A stretch of DNA of 51,336 bases, taken from assembly GCA_041744755.1 (NCBI GenBank), contig JBGTKC010000137.1:1-51336 (forward strand), read 5' to 3'. Both the position numbers and the translations under genes were made by a program. A model generated the notes under the pieces. It searched no databases and was not told the DNA's origin. It worked only from the letters and a program-made list of their open reading frames with translations. Of this stretch, positions 7,527-16,239 are shown one piece after another. The stretch comes from CALDTK01 sp041744755. Lineage in GTDB: Bacteria > Bacteroidota > Bacteroidia > Chitinophagales > Saprospiraceae. How positions within the stretch are numbered: position 1 is the stretch's first letter; each line of letters opens with the position of its first letter.

Positions 7527-8520
7527 CATCCTCTCGCTCATCCAGCCGACCGGCGATCTACACTTCGGCAATTACTTCGGGGCGGTGCAGAACTGGGTGC
7601 GGCTCCAGGGCGAGTATACGTGCTACTTCGGCGTGGCCGACTACCACGCCATCACGATGCCGTACGACACCGGCAAGCTCCGGGAGAACGTGTGGGAGAT
7701 CGCGTTCAACCTGCTGGCGGCCGGGGTGCGCCCCGGCAACCTCTTCATCCAGAGCCTCATCCCCGAACACGCCGAACTGGGGTGGATCCTGAATTGCTTC
7801 GCGAGCTACGGACAGGTGACGCGGATGACGCAGTTTAAGGACAAGTCACAGCAAACGGCCTCGCTCGGTGATGATTACGTAAGCGTCGGGCTTTTCGACT
7901 ACCCTGTGTTACAGGCCGCCGATATTCTGATCTACCACGCGGAGCTCGTGCCTGTTGGCAAGGACCAGGAGCAGCACCTCGAGCTGACCCGCAACATTGC
8001 GACACGCTTCAATCAACAAGTCGGCAAGGCGTACTTCCGGGCACCGGAGGCGCTCTACACGGCCACCCCCAAGATTGCCTCCCCCGCAGATCCCACCAGG
8101 AAGATGGGCAAGAGTCTCGGCCCGAAGCACTACATCAATGTCTTCGCCGAGGAGGCGCAGATCCGCAAACAGATCCGCTCCGCCGTGACGGACGCCGGGG
8201 ATACCCCCGCCGGGGAATTGAGTCCCGGAGTGACGAACCTGCTCGCGCTGCTTGACGCGAGCGGGGAGGGGGCGAAGGCTGTGGCTATGGCGCAGGACGC
8301 CCGGAATGGCACCCTGCGCTACGCCGACCTAAAGCAAGCCACGGCCGACGGTCTCGTAGCGGTGAGCGATCACATGCGTGAGCGAAAAGCGGCCATCCTC
8401 ATGGACGGAGACGCGCTTAAAGACGAGCTCCGCGAGACGAGTGCCCAAATCCGGACGAGGGCCCAGGAGACGCTCCAAGAGGTGAAAGACCTGGCGGGAC
8501 TCATCAATCCACGGCTGTGA
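7519..8520 (+). CDS. trpS: Tryptophanyl-tRNA synthetase
   Basis: Class I aminoacyl-tRNA synthetase charging tRNA-Trp, 333 residues, normal length. Seen: the N-terminal TILSLIQPTGDLHFGNYFGAV with the HIGH-like motif, the substrate loop YPVLQAADILIY, VPVGKDQEQHLELTRNIA, and the KMSKS-equivalent KMGKSLG. The start is GTG at 7519 and lies inside a CAC/GTG-stem copy of the hairpin motif (7512-7526). The stop overlaps the next start (GTGA). No T-box or attenuator is visible in the 10-base gap upstream. Confidence 0.97.
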   Translation: MKTILSLIQPTGDLHFGNYFGAVQNWVRLQGEYTCYFGVADYHAITMPYDTGKLRENVWEIAFNLLAAGVRPGNLFIQSLIPEHAELGWILNCFASYGQVTRMTQFKDKSQQTASLGDDYVSVGLFDYPVLQAADILIYHAELVPVGKDQEQHLELTRNIATRFNQQVGKAYFRAPEALYTATPKIASPADPTRKMGKSLGPKHYINVFAEEAQIRKQIRSAVTDAGDTPAGELSPGVTNLLALLDASGEGAKAVAMAQDARNGTLRYADLKQATADGLVAVSDHMRERKAAILMDGDALKDELRETSAQIRTRAQETLQEVKDLAGLINPRL

Positions 8521-9128
8521 AAGTAATCTGCATCGGGCGCAACTTCGCCGCTCACGCCGCCGAACTCGGCAACCCCCTGCCGGCCGAACCTGTGATCTTC
8601 CTAAAGCCGAGTACGGCGGTACTCACGGGCGGGAAGCCATTTTTTTACCCAGACTTCAGCACTGATATCCACTACGAGTGCGAATTAGTGCTCCGCGTGT
8701 GTCGCAACGGCAAGTCGATCGAGGAGCGCTTCGCCCACCGCTACTACGACCGGATCGGCCTCGGGATCGACTTTACGGCCCGCGACCTCCAGGACGGTCT
8801 CAAGGCCCAGGGTCTGCCGTGGGAGAAGTCAAAAGCGTTCGATCACTCCGCGGTGGTAGGTGAGTTCCTCGGCGTGGACGTTTTGCCGAAAGGCGCGCCG
8901 ATCGAGTTCAGATTTCGCAAAAACGGTCAGGTCGTGCAGCAAGGGTCTACTGCGCTGATGCTCTTCGGCTTCGATCGCATCGTGGCGGAGGCGAGTCGAT
9001 ACTTTAGGCTCCTCGACGGTGACCTGATTTTTACCGGGACCCCGGCTGGGGTCGGCCCGGTGGCCGTCGGCGATCTACTCGAGGGAAGCATAGGTGAATA
9101 CGACTTGCTGAGCTGTCGAATCAAATAG
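8517..9128 (+). CDS. Fumarylacetoacetate hydrolase (FAH) family protein
   Basis: 203-residue FAH-fold hydrolase/isomerase. Relatives include acylpyruvases and oxaloacetate decarboxylases, with a divalent metal in the active site. Seen: KVICIGRNFAAHAAELGN, PVIFLKPSTAV, the metal-binding acidic residues in IHYECELVLRV, GIDFTARDLQ, and the C-terminal GDLIFTGTPAGVGPV. The length fits the short single-domain members. The start is GTG overlapping the trpS stop by 4 bases. It contains an exact motif copy (8880-8894) read as VLPKG. Exact substrate not assignable. Confidence 0.88.
   Translation: MKVICIGRNFAAHAAELGNPLPAEPVIFLKPSTAVLTGGKPFFYPDFSTDIHYECELVLRVCRNGKSIEERFAHRYYDRIGLGIDFTARDLQDGLKAQGLPWEKSKAFDHSAVVGEFLGVDVLPKGAPIEFRFRKNGQVVQQGSTALMLFGFDRIVAEASRYFRLLDGDLIFTGTPAGVGPVAVGDLLEGSIGEYDLLSCRIK
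8880..8894 (+). repeat. GTTTT-hairpin motif, exact type B (GTTTTGCCGAAAGGC)
   Basis: Stem GCC/GGC, loop GAAA. In the FAH-family gene, sense, read as VLPKG. Confidence 0.9.
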
Positions 9129-9135
9129 CTCGGTC

Positions 9136-9143
9136 TACATTTG
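9136..9143 (+). promoter_or_regulatory. -7 box of metK
   Basis: TACATTTG, 26 bases before the metK start, at the very end of the FAH-family gene. The nearest TTG (9105-9107) is spaced too far, so only the -7 element is supported. Confidence 0.45.
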
Positions 9144-9169
9144 CGGCCCTAACGAAACACAGTCAGTCG

Positions 9170-10405
9170 ATGCCGTACCTGTTTACTTCGGAAAGCGTGA
9201 GCGAGGGTCACCCGGACAAAGTCTCCGACCAGATCAGTGACGCGATCCTCGACGCCTTTCTTTCGAAGGATCCCACCTCCAAGGTGGCGTGCGAGACCTT
9301 CTGTACCACCGGCCTGGTGGTGGTGGGGGGCGAGGTCACCACGAACAGTTACGTCGACATCCAAGAGACCGTACGCAAGACGATCGAGCGGATTGGGTAC
9401 ACGGACCCGAATCTCCAGTTTGACGCGCGCAGCTGCGGCGTCCTCAACGCCATCCACGAGCAGAGCAAGGATATCTACCAGGGCGTGGTCCGGGACACCC
9501 CCGAGGAACAAGGTGCCGGCGACCAGGGCATGATGTTCGGCTACGCCACCAACGAGACCCCAAACTACATGCCGCTGGCGCTCGACATCAGCCACCGCAT
9601 CCTCGAGGAGCTCGCCGTCATCCGCCGCGAGGGCGCCGAGGGCCCGATGCCCTACCTCCGCCCCGATGCCAAGGCGCAGGTCACAATCGAGTACGCCGAC
9701 GATCACTCGCCCCTGCGCATCGACACCATCGTGGTCTCAACCCAGCACGACGACTTCGGTCCGGATGACGCCACAATGCTCGCCCGCATCAAGTCCGACG
9801 TCCAGAAGGAGCTGATCCCCCGCGTTAAAGCGCGCTACGAAGCCCTCGCTGGGCTCTTCGGCGGCGACATCACCTACCACGTCAACCCGACCGGCAAGTT
9901 CGTCATCGGCGGTCCCCACGGCGACGCCGGCCTCACGGGCCGCAAGATCATCGTCGACACCTACGGCGGGAAAGGCGCCCACGGCGGTGGCGCCTTCAGT
10001 GGCAAGGATTCGAGCAAGGTCGACCGCTCCGCGGCCTACGCAACGCGCCACATCGCGAAGAACCTCGTGGCGGCCGGCCTCTGCGACCAGATCCTGGTGC
10101 AGGTCGCCTACGCCATCGGCGTCGCCAAGCCCGTCGGTCTGTTCGTAGACACCTACGGGACGGCCAAGGTCGACCTCAAGGACGGCGAGATCGCCGAGCG
10201 CATCGGGAAGCTTTTCGACATGCGCCCGGCAGCGATCGTGAGCCGTTTCGGACTTACCAATCCGATCTTTAGTTCCACGGCCGCCTACGGGCACTTCGGG
10301 CGCGAGGTGGGCACCGTGACCTACGAGGACAAAACCTACGACACGTTTACCTGGGAGCGCCTCGACCGCGTCGAAGACGTAAAGCAGGCCTTCTCGTTGT
10401 CGTAG
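9170..10405 (+). CDS. metK: S-adenosylmethionine synthetase
   Basis: Makes S-adenosylmethionine from methionine and ATP, 411 residues. Seen: the N-terminal MPYLFTSESVSEGHPDKVSD with the catalytic histidine, GEVTTNSYVDI, the GDQGMMFGYA motif, and the P-loop-like GGPHGDAGLTGRKI with GGGAFSGKD downstream. A TACATTTG box at 9136-9143 lies 27 bases before the start. The 41-base gap upstream is too short for a SAM riboswitch. The gene converges with the TonB-like gene, and a hairpin-motif copy lies 8 bases after its stop. Confidence 0.97.
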   Translation: MPYLFTSESVSEGHPDKVSDQISDAILDAFLSKDPTSKVACETFCTTGLVVVGGEVTTNSYVDIQETVRKTIERIGYTDPNLQFDARSCGVLNAIHEQSKDIYQGVVRDTPEEQGAGDQGMMFGYATNETPNYMPLALDISHRILEELAVIRREGAEGPMPYLRPDAKAQVTIEYADDHSPLRIDTIVVSTQHDDFGPDDATMLARIKSDVQKELIPRVKARYEALAGLFGGDITYHVNPTGKFVIGGPHGDAGLTGRKIIVDTYGGKGAHGGGAFSGKDSSKVDRSAAYATRHIAKNLVAAGLCDQILVQVAYAIGVAKPVGLFVDTYGTAKVDLKDGEIAERIGKLFDMRPAAIVSRFGLTNPIFSSTAAYGHFGREVGTVTYEDKTYDTFTWERLDRVEDVKQAFSLS

Positions 10406-10412
10406 GTTAGTA

Positions 10413-10427
10413 AGCTTTCGCTAAAAC
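10413..10427 (-). repeat. GTTTT-hairpin motif, stem AGC/GCT
   Basis: GTTTTAGCGAAAGCT on this strand. Non-coding, 8 bases after the metK stop, between convergent genes. Confidence 0.75.
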
Positions 10428-10471
10428 CCTCGCTTCCCTGCGGTAGGGATGCGGACTCATTTCGGCGTTCG

Positions 10472-11326
10472 CTAGTGCAGCTTGTCGAGTCCCTTCACAA
10501 TGATCGTGATGACGCCGCACTCGCGGCTCGGAGCCTGGCGGTCGGCTGCGAATATGTAGTCGGCGGCCTTGGCGAGGGCGTCGCGGATAATGGACTTGTC
10601 CTCGATCGTGGACAACTCTTCGTTCCACTTGACCGCAACCACGTTGCCGTTCTGGTTGACGCACACATTCATCGCGATGCGGCCGTTGCTGCGGACGATG
10701 CTGTTGAGCTGTGGACGATAGATCACAGCGCGGCGGAGGACGCCCGTGCCCTCGAGCCCTTCGCCGACATCGCTGCGGCCCTGACCGACGTCACTCACCG
10801 TGGAGCCAGCGCCGGTCTCCGGGGCGCCGGTACTGCTGCCAGTGCCCGTTGTAGTCCCATGGCCCTCTTTGTTGCTAGCTACAGGACCATGCTTGGTAGC
10901 AGGCACGTCGACCACGACGGGTGCCGTGCTCGGGGTTGGCGTCGGGATGGGGTCGGGCTGGGGCACCGGTGGCGCCGGGACATCGGGTATGACCGGGACA
11001 GGGCTGGGCGCGGTGAGGATCGGGGGGGAGGGCGGCGGCGGGAGCGCGGGCGGGACAGGGTTGCGGGGGGCCGCCTCCCGCTCGGCCATAGGCTGCTTGA
11101 CCTCGTTACGGATCTTCTCCTTTGCGTTGGCCGCCGAGGAACTCATCGGCGGCTCACGGAAGTCCAGCTCGACGATCATTTCGTAGGGCTGCGGCGAGGC
11201 GTCTTGGCCGACGAGGAACGGGTAGACGAAGACCCCCACCACCGCTCCGTGGAGCAAGAGCGCTAGGAGGATACTCTTGCGTTTGTTGCGGCGCTCGTGG
11301 GTGGATTCAGCGTGTGCTTGGCTCAT
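10472..11326 (-). CDS. TonB-like energy transducer / proline-rich cell-envelope protein
   Basis: 284 residues with TonB architecture. Order: a cytoplasmic basic N terminus, one transmembrane helix (about residues 18-39, SILLALLLHGAVVGVFVYPF), a proline-rich spacer (about 90-145, many P-x repeats), a Gly/Thr/Ser-rich linker, and a C-terminal globular part from about 205 (VIYRPQLNSIVRSNGRIAMNVCVNQNGNVVAVKW) resembling the TonB/TolA C-terminal domain of Bacteroidota. TonB carries proton-motive force to outer-membrane receptors such as the SusC protein in this window (inference). ExbB/ExbD are not adjacent. It is transcribed divergently from gcvP. Confidence 0.75.
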   Translation of the reverse strand: MSQAHAESTHERRNKRKSILLALLLHGAVVGVFVYPFLVGQDASPQPYEMIVELDFREPPMSSSAANAKEKIRNEVKQPMAEREAAPRNPVPPALPPPPSPPILTAPSPVPVIPDVPAPPVPQPDPIPTPTPSTAPVVVDVPATKHGPVASNKEGHGTTTGTGSSTGAPETGAGSTVSDVGQGRSDVGEGLEGTGVLRRAVIYRPQLNSIVRSNGRIAMNVCVNQNGNVVAVKWNEELSTIEDKSIIRDALAKAADYIFAADRQAPSRECGVITIIVKGLDKLH

Positions 11327-11533
11327 GACTTGCGGTGATAACGTGAAGCGGCGAGAGTGTCGTACAAAGCTGTGACGCGGACGGCTCTCCGTTGGTGAGC
11401 GAAAGACAAAAGACAGGTTACCGCCGCGTTAAACCGACGGAGCAGGCGACGGTCTGTGGCGCCTCACCGCGCCAAATCGTCAAGCGTGGGTAGCGTTTGC
11501 GCCCTGTTTGCAACTAGTGCCGCGGTGGGTGAG

Positions 11534-11561
11534 TTGCGCACGTGGGCCGCGTCTACATTCG
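11534..11561 (+). promoter_or_regulatory. Promoter of gcvP
   Basis: TTG (11534-11536), 17 bases, then TACATTCG (11554-11561), 22 bases before the gcvP ATG. The spacing is a little short of the usual 19-21. No glycine riboswitch is recognisable in the 250-base gap. Confidence 0.45.
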
Positions 11562-11583
11562 CGGTCCTCCTACGAAACCCGAC

Positions 11584-14454
11584 ATGGATAACGAGCTGCA
11601 AACCTTCCGTCGCCGCCACATGGGGCCCGACGTCTCCCAGGTCGAGTCGATGCTCACGACCCTCGGACTCGACAGCCTGGAGGACCTTATCGACCAAACG
11701 GTCCCGGAGGCGATCCGGAGGCGGCAGCCGCTACAAGTCCCTGCCGCCTTCACCGAGCACGAGTACCTCGCGCACCTCGCTGAAGTCGCCGCGAAAAACC
11801 GGCCGGAGGTCAAATCCCTCATCGGCCTCGGGTATTACGGCACGATCACGCCGTCGGTCATCGCTCGCAACATCTTCCACAATCCGGGCTGGTACACGCA
11901 GTACACGCCTTACCAGGCGGAGATCGCGCAGGGGCGTCTCGAGGCCTTGCTCAATTACCAGACGGTGGTGAGTGACCTAACCGGTCTGCCAATTGCCAAC
12001 GCGAGCCTCCTCGATGAAGGCACCGCGGCCGCCGAGGCGATGGCCATGTTCTACAGCCAGAAAAACAGACGCGTCAAGTCCGGCGAGCCGGCCGCGAACG
12101 TTTTCCTGGTGAGTGAGCACGTGTTTCCGCAGACCCTGGGCGTGCTGCGGACCCGCGCCGAGCCTATCGGCATCGAGCTGCGGGTGGGGCCGGTAGGTGA
12201 GTTCGCCTTCGACGAGGGTGTGTTCGGGGTCCTACTTCAATACCCCGGGGGCGACGGCGCGGTGTCTGATCTCCAACCGCTCATTGCGGGCGCGAAGGAG
12301 GCCAGCGTATACGTCTGCGTCGCCACCGACCTTTTGGCCCTGTGTATCCTAGAGGCCCCGGGCAGCTGGGGCGTCGACTGTGCCGTGGGCAACAGCCAGC
12401 GCTTCGGGGTGCCCCTCGGGTACGGCGGTCCTCACGCGGCCTTCTTCGCGACCACCGACGAGTTCAAACGCGTGATCCCGGGACGGATCATCGGCGTCTC
12501 CGAGGACGCGCACGGCAGTCCCGCCATGCGGATGGCGCTCCAGACCCGCGAGCAGCACATCCGCCGCGAGAAAGCGACGAGCAACATTTGTACCGCGCAG
12601 GCGCTCCTCGCCATCATGGCCGGTATGTACGCCGTATACCATGGGCCGGAAGGCTTGCGGGACATCGCGCAGACGATCCACGCCAAGGCCGTCCGCCTCG
12701 CGGGTGCACTGACGGCGGCTGGCTACGTGTTGGCTTCAGATCAGTTTTTCGATACGCTCCGGGTACAGGTCTCGGGAGAGGAGCTCGGGGCTATAGAGGA
12801 GGCCTTAAGCGGCAGGTTCAACGCCTACGTCCAACGCGACGGCGAGCGCAGCTTCCTGCAGCTCTCCGTGGACGAGACGCTCTCCGACGGGGATTTGACG
12901 GCTCTGCTGACGGCTTTCGCCAAAACGGAGGGCGTGGCGATGTCAACGGAGCGATACGTTTTGGCGAAAGCCGTACAGCGCGCGACGCCCTACCTCACGA
13001 GTGCCGTGTTCGGCGCCCACCAGACGGAGACCAAGCTCATGCGCTACATCAAGCGCCTCGAGAACAAGGACCTCTCGCTCACGCACTCGATGATCCCGCT
13101 CGGGAGCTGCACCATGAAGCTCAACGCGGCTACCGAACTAATGCCCGTGAGCTGGCCGGCCTTCGCCGACATACACCCTTTCGCTCCCGTCGAACAGGCC
13201 GCTGGCTACTCGCAGATCTTCACTGAGCTGGAGGCCTACCTAGCGGATATCTGCGGTATGACGGCCACCTCCCTCCAACCGAACAGTGGCGCCCAGGGAG
13301 AATACGCAGGCCTCACCACTATCCGCGCCTACCACCTCGATCGCGGGGACGGGCACCGGAATGTGGCACTCATCCCGGAGTCCGCCCACGGGACCAATCC
13401 CGCGAGCGCGGTGATGGCCGGGATGGAGGTCGTGGTGGTAAAGAACGATGGCAACGGCGATGTGAATTTCGCTGACCTCAAGGCAAAGGCCGAGAAGTAT
13501 GCCGACCGTCTCGCGGCCCTCATGGTCACCTACCCGAGCACCTATGGCGTGTTCGAGACCGAGATCATGGAGATGTGCGCACTTATCCACGATCACGGAG
13601 GCCTTGTCTATATGGATGGCGCGAATATGAATGCGCAAGTCGGGCTCACGAGCCCAGGCCAGATCGGCGCCGACGTCTGTCACCTTAATTTGCACAAGAC
13701 CTTCGCCATCCCGCACGGCGGCGGAGGACCTGGCATGGGCCCGATCTGTGTCAACGACAAGCTCGCGCCCTTCCTGCCGGGTCACGCCCTCGTGAGCACC
13801 GGCGGCGCGAAGGCCACGACGGCGGTGTCGTCGACGCCCTACGGGTCGGCGAGTATCCTGCTCATCAGCTACGCCTACATCCGGATGCTTGGGCCGGAAG
13901 GTCTAAAGGACGCGAGTCGACTAGCCATTCTGAACGCCAATTACATTGCCCACAGGCTGCGCGGCCATTATGACGTGCTGTATAAGGGCGCCGGGGGATG
14001 GTCGGCCCACGAGCTGATTATCGACCTGCGTCCCTTCAAGTCGGTGGCGAGCGCCGAGGATGTCGCCAAGCGACTCATCGACTACGGCTTCCACGCGCCT
14101 ACGCTGAGTTGGCCGGTGGCCGGCACCATGATGATCGAACCGACGGAATCCGAGAGCCAGGACGAGCTCGATCGATTCTGCGACGCGATGATCGGTATCC
14201 GCGAAGAAATGGACGCCGTAGCCCGGGGTGAAGCGAGCGCCGACGACAATTTACTCGTCAATGCGCCGCATACCCTCGCCGTGGTCACGGCCGACGAATG
14301 GAGCCGTCCCTACACCCGGAGTGCCGCCGCCTACCCGCTGGAGTACCTGCGTGAAGGACGTAAGTTCTGGCCGAGCGTAGGTCGCGTCAACCAAGCCTTG
14401 GGTGATCGAAACCTGGTGTGCACGTGTCCCCCGACTGAGAGCTACGCGTCCTGA
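11584..14454 (+). CDS. gcvP: Glycine dehydrogenase (decarboxylating), P protein
   Basis: PLP-dependent P protein of the glycine cleavage system, 956 residues, the full-length single-chain form. Seen: the N-terminal FRRRHMGPD, LIGLGYYGTITPSVI, the TPYQAEIAQGRLEALLNYQT segment, and in the second half the PLP-lysine region HLNLHKTFAIPHGGGGPGMGP. An in-frame ATG at 11542 would precede the -7-like TACATTCG (11554-11561), so the ATG at 11584 is the better start. Two exact hairpin motifs in opposite orientation (12912 and 12958) fall in the linker between the two halves. GcvT and GcvH are not in the window. Confidence 0.97.
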   Translation: MDNELQTFRRRHMGPDVSQVESMLTTLGLDSLEDLIDQTVPEAIRRRQPLQVPAAFTEHEYLAHLAEVAAKNRPEVKSLIGLGYYGTITPSVIARNIFHNPGWYTQYTPYQAEIAQGRLEALLNYQTVVSDLTGLPIANASLLDEGTAAAEAMAMFYSQKNRRVKSGEPAANVFLVSEHVFPQTLGVLRTRAEPIGIELRVGPVGEFAFDEGVFGVLLQYPGGDGAVSDLQPLIAGAKEASVYVCVATDLLALCILEAPGSWGVDCAVGNSQRFGVPLGYGGPHAAFFATTDEFKRVIPGRIIGVSEDAHGSPAMRMALQTREQHIRREKATSNICTAQALLAIMAGMYAVYHGPEGLRDIAQTIHAKAVRLAGALTAAGYVLASDQFFDTLRVQVSGEELGAIEEALSGRFNAYVQRDGERSFLQLSVDETLSDGDLTALLTAFAKTEGVAMSTERYVLAKAVQRATPYLTSAVFGAHQTETKLMRYIKRLENKDLSLTHSMIPLGSCTMKLNAATELMPVSWPAFADIHPFAPVEQAAGYSQIFTELEAYLADICGMTATSLQPNSGAQGEYAGLTTIRAYHLDRGDGHRNVALIPESAHGTNPASAVMAGMEVVVVKNDGNGDVNFADLKAKAEKYADRLAALMVTYPSTYGVFETEIMEMCALIHDHGGLVYMDGANMNAQVGLTSPGQIGADVCHLNLHKTFAIPHGGGGPGMGPICVNDKLAPFLPGHALVSTGGAKATTAVSSTPYGSASILLISYAYIRMLGPEGLKDASRLAILNANYIAHRLRGHYDVLYKGAGGWSAHELIIDLRPFKSVASAEDVAKRLIDYGFHAPTLSWPVAGTMMIEPTESESQDELDRFCDAMIGIREEMDAVARGEASADDNLLVNAPHTLAVVTADEWSRPYTRSAAAYPLEYLREGRKFWPSVGRVNQALGDRNLVCTCPPTESYAS
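12912..12926 (-). repeat. GTTTT-hairpin motif, exact type A
   Basis: Antisense in gcvP, read there as AFAKT. Pairs with the copy at 12958 as a 15-bp inverted repeat, 31-base spacer. Confidence 0.9.
12958..12972 (+). repeat. GTTTT-hairpin motif, exact type A
   Basis: Sense in gcvP, read as VLAKA. Opposite orientation to the copy at 12912. Confidence 0.9.
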
Positions 14455-14557
14455 GGATCGGCTGCGGCTGATCGACCATGGACTGCTACGCCGATGGACT
14501 ACGGACTACGCATATAGCAGTCTATCAGCGGGGCGGTCCATTAGCTCTGGCGCTCGC

Positions 14558-15562
14558 CTAGTCCAACAAGCCCTTGCTACGCATCCAGTCGTCACTAAAA
14601 ATTTTCTCGAAGTACTTATTGCCATGGTCGCTCATCAGCGCCACGACTATAGCTTCCGCGGGGAGGGTTTTGGCGACAGCCCGGATACCCGCCAGCACCG
14701 CGCCGCTGGAGTAGCCCACCAACACCCCTTCCGTGCGGGCGAGGTCGCGAGCCTCCAGCGCCGACTCCTTATCTCCCACTTGGACCATCTCATCGATGAG
14801 GTCGAAGTGGACGTTGTCGGGGATGATATTCTTCCCGACGCCCTCGATGAGGTAGGGCCTGATCTTGGTGAGGTCGAGCCTGCCGGTGCTGTGGTACTCC
14901 GTAAGTACTGAGCCGTCGGCGTCGACGCCGTATGCGCGGATGAGGGGGTTGCGCTCCTTGAGGAAGCGCGCCACGCCCGAGATCGACCCACCGGTTCCCA
15001 CCGGCGCGAAGTAATGGGTGACGGTGCCGTCGGTCTGGGTCCAGATCTCCGGGGCGGTGGTTTCGTAGTGGGCCTGCGGATTGCCGGGGTGGTAGTACTG
15101 GTTGACGTAGACCGAGCCGGAGGTCTCGCGCTGTAGCGCTTTGGCGCGCTCGTAGTAGCTGCGTGGGTCCTGGCTGTCCACATCGCTCGGGCAGATCTCG
15201 ACCTCGGCCCCGAGCGCCTTGAGGGCGTCCAGCTTCGCGATCGAAATCTTGTCGTTCGTCACCAAAATACAGCGGTATCCACGCACGGCGCAGATCATCG
15301 CGAGGGCGAAGCCGGTGTTGCCGCTGGTGGTCTCGATGACGGTCCCGCCGAGACACAGCTCGCCGGATGCCTCGAGGGCATCGATCATGAAGACGGCGAT
15401 CCTGTCCTTGGCGCTCTGCCCGGGGTTGGCGCCCTCGAGTTTGGCCAGCACCGTGAAGCCGACGCTTTCGCTAAAACGGCGCAGCCGAATCATTGGGGTG
15501 TCCCCGATGCAGTCGAGAATACTCTCTTTCACATCCAAAATACTCCTAAGGGCTGTCCGCAT
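14558..15562 (-). CDS. PLP-dependent cysteine synthase / cystathionine beta-synthase family protein
   Basis: Fold-type II PLP enzyme of about 334 residues, most like O-acetylserine sulfhydrylase (cysteine synthase). Seen: GDTPMIRLRRFSE, the PLP lysine in GANPGQSAKDRIA, the substrate loop ETTSGNTGFALA, the phosphate-binding PVGTGGSISGV, and VGYSSGAVLAG near the C terminus. The frame runs further upstream to 15652 but the family begins near the chosen start at 15562. A cystathionine beta-synthase role is possible, since there is no neighbour to decide. It converges with gcvP. Confidence 0.88.
   Translation of the reverse strand: MRTALRSILDVKESILDCIGDTPMIRLRRFSESVGFTVLAKLEGANPGQSAKDRIAVFMIDALEASGELCLGGTVIETTSGNTGFALAMICAVRGYRCILVTNDKISIAKLDALKALGAEVEICPSDVDSQDPRSYYERAKALQRETSGSVYVNQYYHPGNPQAHYETTAPEIWTQTDGTVTHYFAPVGTGGSISGVARFLKERNPLIRAYGVDADGSVLTEYHSTGRLDLTKIRPYLIEGVGKNIIPDNVHFDLIDEMVQVGDKESALEARDLARTEGVLVGYSSGAVLAGIRAVAKTLPAEAIVVALMSDHGNKYFEKIFSDDWMRSKGLLD
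14667..14681 (+). repeat. GTTTT-hairpin motif, loop variant GACA
   Basis: GTTTTGGCGACAGCC, antisense in the cysteine synthase gene. Loop is GNNA but not GNAA. Confidence 0.6.
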
Positions 15563-15706
15563 ATCCGGCGTGAAGGTAACCGGGAGAAATTTGCGTGTCG
15601 GCACGTCGCTATCAACACTCCATAGGGCCGATATTCGCCACTCTACAACCACGTCATCGACCCTTCGACCCTCGCCGGGCCAGTCGCGCTACTCGGAATC
15701 GCACGT

Positions 15707-16138
15707 ATGTCAAAATCTAAACCCATTGTCCTCTTCAAGGCACGGCTCATCCTCTACGACCGGGGTCGGATCTTGCTGCTGCGCCAGACCCGCGGCAATG
15801 GCGGCAACTACACCCTCGTGGGCGGGACAATCGAGGCGGAGGAGTTTGCCCGCGATTCCCTCGTTCGCGAGACCCGCGAGGAGGCCGGGATAAGCGTGAG
15901 CCCCGCCCATCTGAGCCTCGTGCATGTACTCCACAAGCGCAGCAAAGGCGGTCACCGCGTCAATCTTTACTTCAAGGCGTCGCGCTACAAGGGCGTCGTC
16001 CAGAATCTCGAGGACCACAAATTCAAGGCCGCGCAGTGGTTCCCGATCAATAAGCTACCCGACAACGTGACGGCCACCGTGAAGCAGGCCCTGGAGGCCT
16101 ACCGTGCGGGTAGATTATACAGCGAAGAGCAGAAGTAG
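15707..16138 (+). CDS. Nudix hydrolase
   Basis: 143-residue Nudix-fold pyrophosphohydrolase. The Nudix box G-x5-E-x7-REUxEExGU is complete, from GTIEAEE to RETREEAGI (about residues 45-68). N-terminal strands FKARLILYDRGRILLLRQT precede it, and QWFPINKLPDNVTATVKQAL ends the fold. The substrate cannot be read from the sequence; the protein looks like a stand-alone housecleaning or ADP-ribose-type enzyme. No operon partner. An exact hairpin motif lies 51 bases after the stop (16189-16203). Confidence 0.9.
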   Translation: MSKSKPIVLFKARLILYDRGRILLLRQTRGNGGNYTLVGGTIEAEEFARDSLVRETREEAGISVSPAHLSLVHVLHKRSKGGHRVNLYFKASRYKGVVQNLEDHKFKAAQWFPINKLPDNVTATVKQALEAYRAGRLYSEEQK

Positions 16139-16188
16139 CGGTCGCGACTAAGTTCGGTGGCGATCCACACAGCGCTGCATATAGGTTG

Positions 16189-16203
16189 GCCTTTCGGCAA
16201 AAC
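16189..16203 (-). repeat. GTTTT-hairpin motif, exact type B
   Basis: Non-coding, in the 101-base convergent gap between the Nudix gene and the DUF2279 gene. Confidence 0.9.
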
Positions 16204-16239
16204 CGCGGGATTAGTCCCATCGTACAGCAAGCCCCGGTG

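Noticed and set aside
9129..9169. SAM riboswitch upstream of metK
   Set aside because: Only 41 bases are available, too short for any SAM riboswitch class, and no hairpin is seen.
11327..11583. Glycine riboswitch upstream of gcvP
   Set aside because: The gap has no recognisable tandem aptamer core; only a promoter-like TTG...TACATTCG is supported.
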